Positions 36,240 through 45,030 of a stretch of DNA of 64,000 nucleotides are shown one piece after another (position 1 is the first letter of the stretch; each line of letters opens with the position of its first letter). The DNA is from Oceanospirillaceae bacterium (GTDB taxonomy: Bacteria; Pseudomonadota; Gammaproteobacteria; Pseudomonadales; Oceanobacteraceae), in contig JACKOM010000007.1 in assembly GCA_024234265.1 (NCBI GenBank), forward strand, positions 62,001-126,000, written 5' to 3'. Below the pieces are notes generated by a model that searched no databases, was not told the origin of the DNA, and worked only from the letters and a program-made list of their open reading frames with translations. Both the position numbers and the translations under genes were made by a program.

Positions 36240-37055
36240 TTGCGGGGCAATATGGGCATTGTATTTATTTCACCGGCGGCGCAGGGGCGTTTTAAAAATG
36301 GCATATTGCCCTTCAACAACCTTGCTGACCTGGCTGATCCTTTCCTGATAAATCGGGCTGTGCATGTGCCCGAACCTGAAAACCAGATACTTTCTGCTGC
36401 TGAACTTGAGCAGGCCCTGCACCAGCAATATGAGCGCATGCCAGAACACATGCGCGCCATGGTGAGCTGGGAGTATTACTTACAGCAGGCCCTTAAAAAT
36501 GAAACACAGATACGCACCCAGCTGATTCGCCAGAATGCAGCGCCGCCCCCGGTTCTGCCCGAATTAAAATATTACACGCGGGTGTGCTGCCTGCGGGTGT
36601 TTGCGGATGTGCAATCGCCTCTGTTATGGGATTTACATGGGCGCGGCGGGGCTGGCATTGCCGTGGATTTAAATACTGAAGGGTCTTATTTCTGTGGTAA
36701 ACAGCATGCCGGGCAACCGCAACTCTGGGCGCCAATTGAATATTCCGCCGCAAGGCCGCCTGCACCCAATAAAGAAAACCCATTTCCGGCCCTGCTGAGG
36801 CGCCCGCTGGCATATGCCTTTGAAAAAGAATGGCGCCTGATCAGGCCTCTTCCCCCGCCTACAGAAGACGGTATGGCTGCTTACAGTTTCCCCTATGAGC
36901 TGATCCGCGCGATTTATTTTCTGCCAAGGGCCGCGGAGGAAGAAACCCGTCTTCTGAAAAGTTTCAGCCAGGATTTGCACTTTCGCCGTGTGCCTGTGAT
37001 GCGCATGGAGCTGGATGGTTTTGATCTGCGTTTTAACCCGCGCCGCTTGCGTTAA
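36240..37055 (+). CDS. DUF2971-like protein of unknown function
   Basis: 271 residues from TTG 36240 (AGGGA 5 bases upstream) or 267 from ATG 36252, which has a poorer ribosome site. No signal or membrane segment. The middle carries CCLRVFADVQSPLLWDLHGRGGAGIAVDL and later FEKEWRLIRPL, resembling DUF2971 proteins (CFS...LMWxHYA..HxGxxIxFD ... Y.KEWR). The H-to-D/L changes in that motif make the match partial. DUF2971 genes often lie in accessory or defence regions. The 3' end overlaps trmH by 23 bases, convergent. Function unknown. Confidence 0.7.
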   Translation: MRGNMGIVFISPAAQGRFKNGILPFNNLADLADPFLINRAVHVPEPENQILSAAELEQALHQQYERMPEHMRAMVSWEYYLQQALKNETQIRTQLIRQNAAPPPVLPELKYYTRVCCLRVFADVQSPLLWDLHGRGGAGIAVDLNTEGSYFCGKQHAGQPQLWAPIEYSAARPPAPNKENPFPALLRRPLAYAFEKEWRLIRPLPPPTEDGMAAYSFPYELIRAIYFLPRAAEEETRLLKSFSQDLHFRRVPVMRMELDGFDLRFNPRRLR

Positions 37056-37722
37056 TCATTTCCACAAAGGCAGGCAGATCGGCAATTTCGCCGTCTTCGT
37101 CCATGGCGGGGTAAGGTAAGTTTCTCTCCCGGCACATATGGGCAAACTTAGGGTGCCCCCATTCAAACAGCAGGCTCTGGTGTTCCGCATCACTGATACT
37201 GCGTTCTTCCAGCATGCCTTTCTGGCTGCGTTGTTCATGGGCCTCAGACAGTATTAACGCGGCGGCCACGGAAACATTGAGGGACTCAACCATGCCCGAC
37301 ATGGGAATAATGATATGCCCGTCGACTGCCGCAGCGGCTTCGGCGCTGATGCCGGTTAGCTCACTGCCAAATAAAATCGCAGTTGGCTGGGTGTAATCAA
37401 TTTCGCGGTAGGGGCGCGCCTGCTCACTCAGGTGGGCGGCGTAAATCCGGTAGCCCTTTTGTTTGAGCTGGCTGATGCAGTCCTGCAGGGTTTTGTGGCG
37501 GTGTAATTTCACCCAGCGTTTGGCACCGCTGGTGGCGCTGTTGCCGGGGCGAAAACGTACCTCACCGAGAATGGCATGCAGTTCTTTTACCGCAAATGCA
37601 TCGCAGCTGCGCAGTATGGCGCTGATGTTATGGGGTTTGTGGACATCATCTGTGATAATGGTCAGGTCGTTCTGGCGCTGGCGCAGCACGGATTGAATTT
37701 TGCCGGAGCGTTCAGGTGTCAT
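37033..37722 (-). CDS. trmH: tRNA (guanosine(18)-2'-O)-methyltransferase
   Basis: SPOUT-family enzyme methylating the ribose of G18 in tRNA; 229 residues from MTPERSGKIQ, preceded by GAGGAGA. The longer frame enters the divergent cysZ gene. N-terminus VLRQRQNDLTIITDDVHKPHNISAILRSCDAFAV matches TrmH. SPOUT motifs follow: ATSGAKRW, LFGSELTGIS and IPMSGMVESLNVSVAAALIL with the trefoil-knot SAM site. Confidence 0.93.
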   Translation of the reverse strand: MTPERSGKIQSVLRQRQNDLTIITDDVHKPHNISAILRSCDAFAVKELHAILGEVRFRPGNSATSGAKRWVKLHRHKTLQDCISQLKQKGYRIYAAHLSEQARPYREIDYTQPTAILFGSELTGISAEAAAAVDGHIIIPMSGMVESLNVSVAAALILSEAHEQRSQKGMLEERSISDAEHQSLLFEWGHPKFAHMCRERNLPYPAMDEDGEIADLPAFVEMINASGAG

Positions 37723-37774
37723 GGTGTTCTCCTCTGGGGGGAGGATTTTAAGTTGCAGGGGGAAGCAGGTGAAC

Positions 37775-38530
37775 ATGTTTAACGGAAATGTACTGCAGGG
37801 TTGGTATTTTTGTATGCAGGCATTGCCGATGCTGGGCCGCAACGGCCTGAAACGTTATGTGTTAATTCCCCTGTTATTAAACATCGCCGTATTCAGCGGG
37901 CTTGCGCTGCTGCTGAGCCATTATGTGCAGCAGTGGCTGGCGGATTTAAATCAGATGTTACCCGCCTGGCTGGCGTGGCTGAATTATGTGCTGGTGCCGC
38001 TGCTGATTTTCATGTTCCTGCTCGGCATGTTTTTCCTCTTTAACCTGATCGCCAATCTGGTGGCTGCGCCGTTTAACGGTTTATTGGCTGAAGCTGTCAG
38101 CCAGCAGGAGTGCCCGGGCCGTGCACTGCATACCGAATCCGTGCTGGCTTTGCTGGGCCGCACCCTGAAGCGTGAATTGGGTAAAATTTTGTATTACCTG
38201 CCACGGGTGCTGGGCCTGTGCATACTGAGCTGGATTCCCGGCCTTAACTTGTTTGCACCCGTGTTGTGGTTTTGTTTTATCGCCTGGATGGTGGCGGTGC
38301 AGTACGTGGATTACGCCGCCGATAACGATGGCCGCAGTTTTGATGAATTGCGGGCTTTTCTTGCCCAGCGTCCCCTCACGACCCTGGGTTTAGGCAGTGT
38401 GATTATGCTGGGCCTGGGTGTGCCCCTGCTGAATTTTATTGTGATTCCCCTCGGTGTGGTTGCCGCCACACTTTATTGGCTGGCTTTTAGCGGCACCGAT
38501 GCTGCATCGCCATTCAAAACCCTGCGCTAA
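37775..38530 (+). CDS. cysZ: CysZ-type (EI24 family) membrane protein
   Basis: 251 residues from MFNGNVLQG (AGGTGAAC upstream); the longer frame overlaps trmH. Four or more hydrophobic stretches (~28-50, 68-98, 145-190, 222-250) with FNLIANLVAAPFNGLLAEAV, the EI24/CysZ core. CysZ takes up sulfate for cysteine synthesis. No other sulfur genes are adjacent, so the role rests on family identity. Confidence 0.85.
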   Translation: MFNGNVLQGWYFCMQALPMLGRNGLKRYVLIPLLLNIAVFSGLALLLSHYVQQWLADLNQMLPAWLAWLNYVLVPLLIFMFLLGMFFLFNLIANLVAAPFNGLLAEAVSQQECPGRALHTESVLALLGRTLKRELGKILYYLPRVLGLCILSWIPGLNLFAPVLWFCFIAWMVAVQYVDYAADNDGRSFDELRAFLAQRPLTTLGLGSVIMLGLGVPLLNFIVIPLGVVAATLYWLAFSGTDAASPFKTLR

Positions 38531-38582
38531 CCCCCTCGGCTGCCTGTGCTAGGCTGAACATGAGCCAAGCACAGGAGTGGCT

Positions 38583-39497
38583 ATGTCAGCTCTGAATATC
38601 CTCGTGGTCGATGATGCCGGTTTTATCCGCGATCTCGTCAAAAAAGCCGTACGGGCCCAGTTCCCGGAATTCAACGTGGCTGAGGCCGGTGACGGGCGCA
38701 AGGCGCAATCCATGATGCGCAGCGGTAAATATGACCTGGTATTGTGCGACTGGGAAATGCCGGAAATGAGTGGCCTGGAGCTGGTGCAGTGGATGCGCGC
38801 CGAAGAAGCCTACGCGCAGATTCCCTTTATGATGATCACCAGCCGCGGTGAGCGCAGCCATGTTATTAAAGCGGTTGAAGCCGGTGTAAATGATTACATC
38901 GGCAAACCCTTCAGTAATGAGCAGTTGGGCACTAAGTTAGCCCGCCTTGTGTATAAGTTTTACAAAATCAGCCCCAACCAAACCGCCCGTCAGGCCCAGC
39001 AGAAAATGGGTGGCGACAGCGCCTCTTTGCTCACAGGTGCGCCGGCAGAGGCTGCCAAGCCAAAAACAGTGGCTGCGGCGAAAGTCAGTTCCGCATCATT
39101 ACTCACAGGTGCGGCCCCCAGCGCCCAGCTGGTGGATAAACCCCCGGCAGCCCAGGCCGCGCCTAAAGCAAAACCTGCCAGCCGCAATCTGGCCTTAGCC
39201 AACGTACGTACCTCCGCCGGCAGCGTGCTGCGCTGCATAGTGAAAGACATCAACCTGAATGAAATGCTGGTGGTGGTAAAACGTGAGGAAGGCATTCCCG
39301 CGTTATTTGATCAGGTGGTGGTGGATATCGTCAGCAAAGAGGAAGATCTGGTGGCGCGGGTAAATGCCTATGTGCAGATGCTACAGGGCACAGAAAAACG
39401 TCAGGGCAGCGAGCTGGTGAACATGCTGGTGCGTTACGAGGATCAGGACCCGGAAAAACTCGAGGCCCTGTCCCGTTTTGTCGCCAAAGTGCGTTAG
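38583..39497 (+). CDS. Response regulator: receiver, SASLLTGA repeat linker, PilZ-like C-terminus
   Basis: 304 residues; ATG 38583 chosen over the GTG two codons before because AGGAG lies 7 bases upstream. Receiver ~4-120: Asp10/Asp11, phospho-acceptor Asp56 (LVLCDWEMP), Thr86, Lys108 (GKPF). An Ala/Pro-rich linker (~141-200) contains two identical SASLLTGA octapeptides at ~146-153 and ~170-177. The last ~100 residues (RTSAGSVLRCIVKDINLNEMLVVV ... LEALSRFVAKVR) have the beta pattern of a PilZ domain but lack its RxxxR c-di-GMP motif. The 3' end overlaps convergent phoR by 4 bases. Partner and output unknown. Confidence 0.8.
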   Translation: MSALNILVVDDAGFIRDLVKKAVRAQFPEFNVAEAGDGRKAQSMMRSGKYDLVLCDWEMPEMSGLELVQWMRAEEAYAQIPFMMITSRGERSHVIKAVEAGVNDYIGKPFSNEQLGTKLARLVYKFYKISPNQTARQAQQKMGGDSASLLTGAPAEAAKPKTVAAAKVSSASLLTGAAPSAQLVDKPPAAQAAPKAKPASRNLALANVRTSAGSVLRCIVKDINLNEMLVVVKREEGIPALFDQVVVDIVSKEEDLVARVNAYVQMLQGTEKRQGSELVNMLVRYEDQDPEKLEALSRFVAKVR

Positions 39498-40804
39498 GCG
39501 CTTTGCCCTTGCGCTGATGCGGTTTCAATTGCCCGTTTGAGCGGGAAATGACAAATAAACGTACTGCCCTTGCCCAGGCGTGACTGAATATCCAGGCGCC
39601 CTTCATGACGCAATAACACGTGTTTCACAATCGCCAGGCCCAGGCCCGTACCACCGGTATCCATGCTGCGGCTGGCATCGGCGCGGTAGAAACGTTCGGT
39701 GAGGCGTGGAATATGGCGGCTGTCGATGCCGATGCCGTTATCCTGCACAGAAAAATACACACCTGTTTCATCCTGCCAGTAACGCACATTAATCATGCCG
39801 TTGGCCGGGGTGTATTTCACCGCATTAAATACCAGGTTTGAGAAGGCGCTGCGCAGCTCGTTATCCAGACCGAGCAGGTTGATATCGACCGACTCCAGGC
39901 TGATTTTATGCTGGCGTTCGCCACTCAGGGACTGGGCATCACGCACTATGGTTTGCAACATGGGCTGCACATGCACTTCGGCGTGGTCCTGGTTATGGCT
40001 GGTTTCGAGACGGCTTAACAACAGTAAGTCGTTGACCAGATTCTGCATGCGCTGGGATTGCTGGTTCATCTGCCCCAGGGCACGGCCCCAGCGCGGTGGC
40101 AGCATATCCTGATTTTCCATAAAGGTTTCAAGGTAGCCCGTGATCACCGTCAGCGGGGTACGCAGTTCATGGCTGACGTTGGCCACGAAGTCCTGACGCA
40201 TGGCTTCGAGGTGTTTCAGACGGGTGATGTTCTGCACCAGAATTAAACGGTCGCGGCGGCCAAACAGGGTGATGTGAAATTGCAGTGTGATGTCCTGGTT
40301 GAGAGGGGAGGCAATTTCCAGGGGCTCGTCATACACAGCATGATCAAAATAGGCTTTGAAGTTCGGGTCGCGCACCAGGTTGGTAATGGGCTGGCCAAGG
40401 TCGGTGGCTTCTTTCAGACCAAGTAAGCGGTTGGAGGCTTTATTCCACCATTCCAGGTTGCCGTGGCTGTCGACCATCAGCACCCCGTCTTTCAGGGCGG
40501 CGGTGGAATCCTGCACCCGGGTTAACACAGCTTTGAGGCGTGTCTGGGTTTGCAGATGGCTTTTTTGCAGGCGATGTACATCGTCCAGTACTTTGCCCCA
40601 TAAACCGTCACTGGTGGGGGTTTCTTTGTCCTGGCTTTGTAACCAGAGCTGTAATTTACGCAGTTGTTTGAGATGCCAGATGGTGTAGGCCACAAACACC
40701 GCAAGCAGGGTCCAGGCTGTGATATCCAGTAACCAGCCAACAAATGCAGCGACACCGGCTGCCAACGCCAAACGGCGCAGGGCTGAACGCCAACTTTGAT
40801 CCAT
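39494..40804 (-). CDS. phoR: Phosphate regulon sensor histidine kinase PhoR
   Basis: 436 residues, normal length. Two N-terminal hydrophobic segments (~10-40) anchor it without a large periplasmic domain. PAS domain ~95-190 (VDSHGNLEWWNKASNRLLG). HisKA with the phospho-accepting His in VSHELRTPLTVITGYLE (~210). HATPase: NLVFNAVKYTP, DNGIGID, GTGLGLAIVKHV. Senses the state of PstSCAB-PhoU. It follows phoB on the same strand after 112 bp, the usual phoB-phoR order. Confidence 0.95.
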   Translation of the reverse strand: MDQSWRSALRRLALAAGVAAFVGWLLDITAWTLLAVFVAYTIWHLKQLRKLQLWLQSQDKETPTSDGLWGKVLDDVHRLQKSHLQTQTRLKAVLTRVQDSTAALKDGVLMVDSHGNLEWWNKASNRLLGLKEATDLGQPITNLVRDPNFKAYFDHAVYDEPLEIASPLNQDITLQFHITLFGRRDRLILVQNITRLKHLEAMRQDFVANVSHELRTPLTVITGYLETFMENQDMLPPRWGRALGQMNQQSQRMQNLVNDLLLLSRLETSHNQDHAEVHVQPMLQTIVRDAQSLSGERQHKISLESVDINLLGLDNELRSAFSNLVFNAVKYTPANGMINVRYWQDETGVYFSVQDNGIGIDSRHIPRLTERFYRADASRSMDTGGTGLGLAIVKHVLLRHEGRLDIQSRLGKGSTFICHFPLKRAIETASAQGQSA

Positions 40805-40916
40805 AGGGAAGGCTCAATAATCAAAAGATGCACCGCAAACTGCGCGGTGACAGCATTCTACCTAAAGCGGGGGCATTTGGGCATGCAGTTCACACTTTAT
40901 GCCCACTGCAAATGGC

Positions 40917-41615
40917 TTAAGAAGCCTTAGTGGAGAAACGGTAACCCGTGCCGCGTACGGTTTGGATCAGGTGCTCATGCACCGGGCCAAGGGCTTTGCG
41001 TAAACGACGGATATGCACATCCACGGTACGCTCTTCCACATACACGTTGCCACCCCATACCTGATCCAGCAACTGGGTGCGCGAATAGGCACGTTCCTGG
41101 TGGGTCATGAAAAACTGCAGCAGACGGTATTCAGTCGGGCCCATATCCAACGCGGAGTTGTTGGCGGTTACGCGGTGGCAAACAGGGTCCAGCACCAGGC
41201 CTTCAACTTCGATCGGATCTTCCATGCCCTGTGGTGTAGAACGGCGTAATACGGCCTTGAGGCGCGCCACCAGCTCACGGGGAGAGAAGGGTTTAGTGAT
41301 GTAATCATCGGCACCCGCTTCCAGGCCGATAATCTTGTTATCTTCTTCACCCTTAGCGGTGAGCATGATAATCGGGATTTCGGCGGTACGGTCGTCGCGT
41401 TTGATACGGCGTGCAAATTCAATCCCGCTGGTACCGGGCAGCATCCAGTCGAGCAGCACCATGCTGGGCTGTTCGTCAACGATCAGTGAATATGCATCCT
41501 GGGTGTTACTGGCTTCAATACATTGATAACCAGCCATTTCCAGGGCGATGGCGATCATTTCCCTGATCGCAGCCTCATCATCAACGATGAGTATTTTTTT
41601 GCCATTCTGGCTCAT
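40917..41615 (-). CDS. phoB: Phosphate regulon response regulator PhoB
   Basis: 232 residues from MSQNGKKILIVDDE; the longer frame runs back into the promoter. Receiver with DDE, VLLDWMLPGTSG (phospho-Asp) and TKPFSPREL. OmpR-type winged helix in the C-terminal half (RLLQFFMTHQERAYSRTQLLDQVWG, VDVHIRRLRKAL). Binds Pho boxes; three candidates are seen in this window, one in front of phoB itself. Confidence 0.96.
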   Translation of the reverse strand: MSQNGKKILIVDDEAAIREMIAIALEMAGYQCIEASNTQDAYSLIVDEQPSMVLLDWMLPGTSGIEFARRIKRDDRTAEIPIIMLTAKGEEDNKIIGLEAGADDYITKPFSPRELVARLKAVLRRSTPQGMEDPIEVEGLVLDPVCHRVTANNSALDMGPTEYRLLQFFMTHQERAYSRTQLLDQVWGGNVYVEERTVDVHIRRLRKALGPVHEHLIQTVRGTGYRFSTKAS

Positions 41616-41649
41616 GGAAGTCAGTCTCTTGGCTTTTAATGACGAAGGC

Positions 41650-41683
41650 ATTACACCCAGAAATTATGACAGAAGCGTGACAG
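41650..41683 (-). promoter_or_regulatory. Pho box and -10 of phoBR
   Basis: Minus strand: CTGTCAC-GCTT-CTGTCAT (41683-41666), a near-perfect Pho box. Ten bases later comes TGTAAT as the -10 (41655-41650). Indicates autoregulation of phoBR. Confidence 0.85.
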
Positions 41684-41718
41684 ATTGCGCTGCTAACTGG
41701 CCAATCTATTAATAATGT

Positions 41719-42621
41719 TTAATTTTTAAGCAGATAATGACCAAGAATGCCGCAGAATATGACGGCGCCAAACCAGTGATTGTGCAGGAATGCTTTAAAA
41801 CAGGCGTGTTTCTCCCGCCCGCGCACCAGCCACTGGTGATAGGCAAACAACCCTGCCCCCACCAGTAATGACACATAAAACGGCCAGCCAAATTGCAGCT
41901 GTTGGCCGGCAAATAACAGCGCCAGCAGGGTTATGCCCTGCAAAATCCCGACGATCACTTTATCCATATCACCAAACAGAATCGCAGTGGATTTCACGCC
42001 GATGTGTAGGTCGTCATCGCGGTCGACCATGGCATACAGGGTGTCATAGGCGACCGTCCAGCTAAGATTTGCGATATACAACAGCCATACAACCTTAGGC
42101 AGATCCTGTTGTTCTGCGGTAAATGCCATGGGGATTGCCCAGCTGAATGCGGCACCCAAAACCACCTGCGGAAGGTAGGTGTAACGCTTCATGAAGGGGT
42201 AAATAGCGGCGAGCAGCAGGCCGCCAAGGGACATGGCAATGGTCATCAGGTTGGTGAATAACACCAGCACAAAGGCAAAAGCACACAGGGCGGCAAAAAA
42301 AACCAGGGCTTGTTTCTCGCTGATACGCCCGTTAGCCAAGGGGCGGTGGCGGGTACGTTCCACATGGCCATCCACATGGCGGTCGGCGTAGTCGTTAATC
42401 ACACAACCGGCGGAACGCATTATTATTACGCCGAGGCTGAATATCAGCACTGTGCTGAACATGGGACTGCCATTGCCGGCGATCCACACCGCCCACAGGG
42501 TAGGCCAGAGCAGCAGATAAATACCGATGGGTTTATCCAGACGGGCGATTTCGATCAGGGCCCATAACAGGGGCTTTTGTTGCAGATGCTGTTTCATAGG
42601 GCTACGCGCAAATCCGGGCAT
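41719..42621 (-). CDS. ubiA: 4-hydroxybenzoate octaprenyltransferase
   Basis: Membrane prenyltransferase joining the polyprenyl chain to 4-hydroxybenzoate in ubiquinone synthesis. 300 residues from ATG 42621, which follows the ubiC stop directly (TAAAATG); 292 from an inner ATG at 42597; neither has a clear ribosome site. Aspartate-rich motif CVINDYADRHVDGHVERT (NDxxDxxxD) and second motif YDTLYAMVDRDDDLHIGVKST; TRLDKPIGIYLLLWPTLWAV-like start and 7-9 hydrophobic segments. Confidence 0.95.
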   Translation of the reverse strand: MPGFARSPMKQHLQQKPLLWALIEIARLDKPIGIYLLLWPTLWAVWIAGNGSPMFSTVLIFSLGVIIMRSAGCVINDYADRHVDGHVERTRHRPLANGRISEKQALVFFAALCAFAFVLVLFTNLMTIAMSLGGLLLAAIYPFMKRYTYLPQVVLGAAFSWAIPMAFTAEQQDLPKVVWLLYIANLSWTVAYDTLYAMVDRDDDLHIGVKSTAILFGDMDKVIVGILQGITLLALLFAGQQLQFGWPFYVSLLVGAGLFAYHQWLVRGREKHACFKAFLHNHWFGAVIFCGILGHYLLKN

Positions 42622-42622
42622 T

Positions 42623-43156
42623 TTAGGCCCGGCAGGGCGGGATGGCTACAAAAGCCTCGCTGACCATCAGGGGTTTGCCACTCAGGTAAAACACCGAGCG
42701 GCGCGCATAACGGGGTTGGGCAGGTTTAGCGGCGCCGATTTTTAATTCCAGCGGGCCGCGGCGCATCTGCGGATGTGCAAACAGATATTCCCCGAGGGGT
42801 TTGCTGCCCAAACGTAACAGGCGTTTTTCGCGCCCGCTGAGGGTGCTGAGGGGAATCACACTGCGCGCCACCACACAGACCTGGCCATCCACTAACAGCT
42901 GCACTTCGCGCAGATAAACCCGCTGGCGCGGATCAATGCCCATGCTCATCGCCTCAGAGGCCGTGGGCTGGCCGTAACCTGTGAATTTCACATCCACCCC
43001 GAAACTGTGCCGAGCGAGTGCTTTGAGGGCCTGGGTGAGGGAGCCGCTGTTGAGTACCAGTGTGCGCTCCGGAAAGGGCACCATGCTGCTGGGGGTTTTA
43101 CGCAGGCGTACCCAGGGTTGTTGGCGGAAGCTGGCGGGTAACAGGGATTTCAGCAC
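42623..43156 (-). CDS. ubiC: Chorismate lyase
   Basis: Splits chorismate into 4-hydroxybenzoate and pyruvate, the first committed ubiquinone step; 177 residues. Features: substrate-handling Arg in AxGEKR/GREKRLL and VxARSVIPLSTLSG (~115), LGSKPLGEYLF, and a C-terminal RRSVFYLSGKPLMVSEAFV with the buried Glu. Co-transcribed with ubiA. Its upstream region is occupied by the second MITE copy. Confidence 0.93.
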   Translation of the reverse strand: MLKSLLPASFRQQPWVRLRKTPSSMVPFPERTLVLNSGSLTQALKALARHSFGVDVKFTGYGQPTASEAMSMGIDPRQRVYLREVQLLVDGQVCVVARSVIPLSTLSGREKRLLRLGSKPLGEYLFAHPQMRRGPLELKIGAAKPAQPRYARRSVFYLSGKPLMVSEAFVAIPPCRA

Positions 43157-43206
43157 GGGGACTCCTTAGACCGGCGCAGGATGGGCGAAGGTCAGGCATA
43201 AATCAA

Positions 43207-43471
43207 GGGAACCTCTGAATAACTCTGCACAACGTCGCGCATGTGCTGCCAGTTGAGATTGGCAAGGCGGCGATTGCAGGAAATGACAAGTCCTTTTCAA
43301 GATCGCCAACGCAGCCGGATCGACTGGCAGCCTGCGCCCTACGGGGCTTTGCGAAACAAACCAGCTCGGTGTTGCAGTTTTTTGACGTAACTCGTTATGC
43401 CTGCAAATCTGCGCCTTGATCTGATTTGTTTCGCCAAGCCGATGCGGGCACTGAGTTATTAAGTGGTTCCC
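43207..43471. mobile_element. MITE-like non-autonomous element, copy B (265 bp)
   Basis: Same length and orientation as copy A at 9069, about 13 substitutions (~95% identical). Left end GGGAACCTCTGAATAACTC; right end GAGTTATTAAGTGGTTCCC, with three mismatches to it. Flanked by AA on both sides (43205-43206, 43472-43473). It lies between divergent ubiC and the rubredoxin gene and may move or replace ubiC promoter elements. Confidence 0.83.
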
Positions 43472-43604
43472 AAGCGCGACAAGGACGCAAAAAACCGACA
43501 AAATGCGCCGCGATAACGGCTCCTGCCGGCAAACATTTGAGTAATGGCAGCCCTTTGGTTAGGGTATGCGTTTTTTTGTAGGACAATCTTTGGAGTCAGT
43601 ATCC

Positions 43605-43781
43605 ATGGCGAATGAATTCCGTAAGTGGCAGTGCATTGTGTGCGGCTGGATTTATGACGAAGCAACCGGCGCTCCGGAAGAAGGTATCGCCCCGGGTACC
43701 CTGTGGGGTGATGTGCCGGCTGACTGGGTGTGCCCGGACTGCGGCGTAGGTAAAGACGACTTTGAAATGATCGAAATCTAA
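43605..43781 (+). CDS. rubA: Rubredoxin
   Basis: 58-residue one-iron electron carrier. Both cysteine pairs are present: WQCIVCGWIYDEATG (C10, C13) and VCPDCGVGKDDFEMIE (C43, C46). ATG 43605 with TTTGGAG upstream; the earlier in-frame ATG adds a non-conserved tail. Ten bases before its reductase. In relatives the pair feeds alkane hydroxylase (no alkB here) or O2/peroxide reduction. Confidence 0.95.
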   Translation: MANEFRKWQCIVCGWIYDEATGAPEEGIAPGTLWGDVPADWVCPDCGVGKDDFEMIEI

Positions 43782-43791
43782 AGGATTACAC

Positions 43792-44931
43792 GTGCTGCCC
43801 ATCGTCATCGTAGGAACCGGCCTCGCCGGATACAACCTGGTTAAAGAACTGCGTAAAACCGATACCTCAAGCCAGGTCATCATGCTTACCCAGGACGACG
43901 GGCGGCAGTATTCCAAGCCCATGTTGTCCACGGGTTTCAGTAAGGGCAAGGATGATACCGGCCTGGCGATGGCGGATGCCGCTGCCATGGCCGAGCAACT
44001 TAATATGGAAGTGCGCACCCATTGCCGGGTTGAGTCCATCGATACCAGCGCCCGTGTTGTGCATACCAGCCTCGGGGAAATTGCCTACGGTAAACTGGTG
44101 CTGGCCCTGGGTGCCGCCCCTGTGTTGCCTCCCATTGCCGGTAAAGAGCACCTGCAGGTGATTAACGATCTGCAGGACTATGCCCGTTTCCATGCGGCGG
44201 TGCAGGGCAAACAAAAAATTCTGATTTTAGGTGCAGGTCTGGTGGGCACTGAATACGCCCATGATCTGGCCAGTGCAGGTTATCAGGTGACCCTGGTGGC
44301 ACCTGACCAGCATTTGTTATCCCGCCTGATGCCGGCCCCGGCCGGTGATGCGATTGCCGCAGCCCTGCAAACCCTGGGTGTAAGCCTGCATCTCGGCCAG
44401 GCCGTGACAGCGGTTGCCAAGGCTGGGAAAGGTTTTGCCGCAACCCTGCAAGATGGCAGTGAATTGCAGGCGGACGTAGTGTTATCTGCCGTGGGTTTAA
44501 AACCCCGCACTGAACTGGCCATGGCAGCGGGTATCGAATGCGGCCGTGCCATTAAGGTGAACCGTCTGCTGCAAACCAATGTGCAGGATGTGTATGCATT
44601 AGGTGACTGCGCCGAAGTCGACGGCCTTAACCTGCTGTATGTGTTACCCCTTATGACCTGTGCCCGCACCCTGGCGAAAACCCTGGCTGGCACCCCTTCC
44701 CAGGTCAGTTACGGTGTGATGCCAGTGATGGTAAAAACCCCAACCCTCGCCAACGTGGTTTGCCCGGTAGCGGCAGATATGCAGGGTGAATGGCAGATTG
44801 AGCAGTCCGGCAGTGACATTAAAGCCAGATTTATTGACATTAATGGCCAGCTGCAGGGATATGCCTTGACCGGTGCCTGCACAGCTGAAAAGATGGCCCT
44901 CAACGGCCAGATGCCGCCACTGCTGGCCTGA
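43792..44931 (+). CDS. rubB: Rubredoxin--NAD(+) reductase (FAD-dependent)
   Basis: 379 residues. FAD-binding IVIVGTGLAGYNLVKELR at the N-terminus, NAD-binding ILGAGLVGTEYAHDLASAGYQV (~144) and the second FAD motif DVYALGDCAEV (~270), as in Pseudomonas/Acinetobacter rubredoxin reductases. GTG start with AAGGA 8 bases upstream. Transfers electrons from NADH to the rubredoxin encoded just before it. Confidence 0.92.
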   Translation: MLPIVIVGTGLAGYNLVKELRKTDTSSQVIMLTQDDGRQYSKPMLSTGFSKGKDDTGLAMADAAAMAEQLNMEVRTHCRVESIDTSARVVHTSLGEIAYGKLVLALGAAPVLPPIAGKEHLQVINDLQDYARFHAAVQGKQKILILGAGLVGTEYAHDLASAGYQVTLVAPDQHLLSRLMPAPAGDAIAAALQTLGVSLHLGQAVTAVAKAGKGFAATLQDGSELQADVVLSAVGLKPRTELAMAAGIECGRAIKVNRLLQTNVQDVYALGDCAEVDGLNLLYVLPLMTCARTLAKTLAGTPSQVSYGVMPVMVKTPTLANVVCPVAADMQGEWQIEQSGSDIKARFIDINGQLQGYALTGACTAEKMALNGQMPPLLA

Positions 44932-44948
44932 GCGCCAACCCCATACAG

Positions 44949-44994
44949 GCCTTTGCCGCCGGGCAAAGGCGCACACAGCCTGAGCTGTCAGGCT
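44949..44994 (+). terminator. Two stem-loops between rubB and the HU gene
   Basis: GCCTTTGCC/GGCAAAGGC (44949-44970) and AGCCTGA/TCAGGCT (44977-44994), the second followed by GATAAAAATAAC. No clear T-run, so a terminator role is only likely. Confidence 0.4.
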
Positions 44995-45030
44995 GATAAA
45001 AATAACAACAAAAACATCAAGGAGCAGAAC

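Noticed and set aside
41666..41683. Pho box assigned to ubiA
   Set aside because: ubiA ends at 41719 and is read away from it; orientation and the -10 at 41650 fit phoB only.
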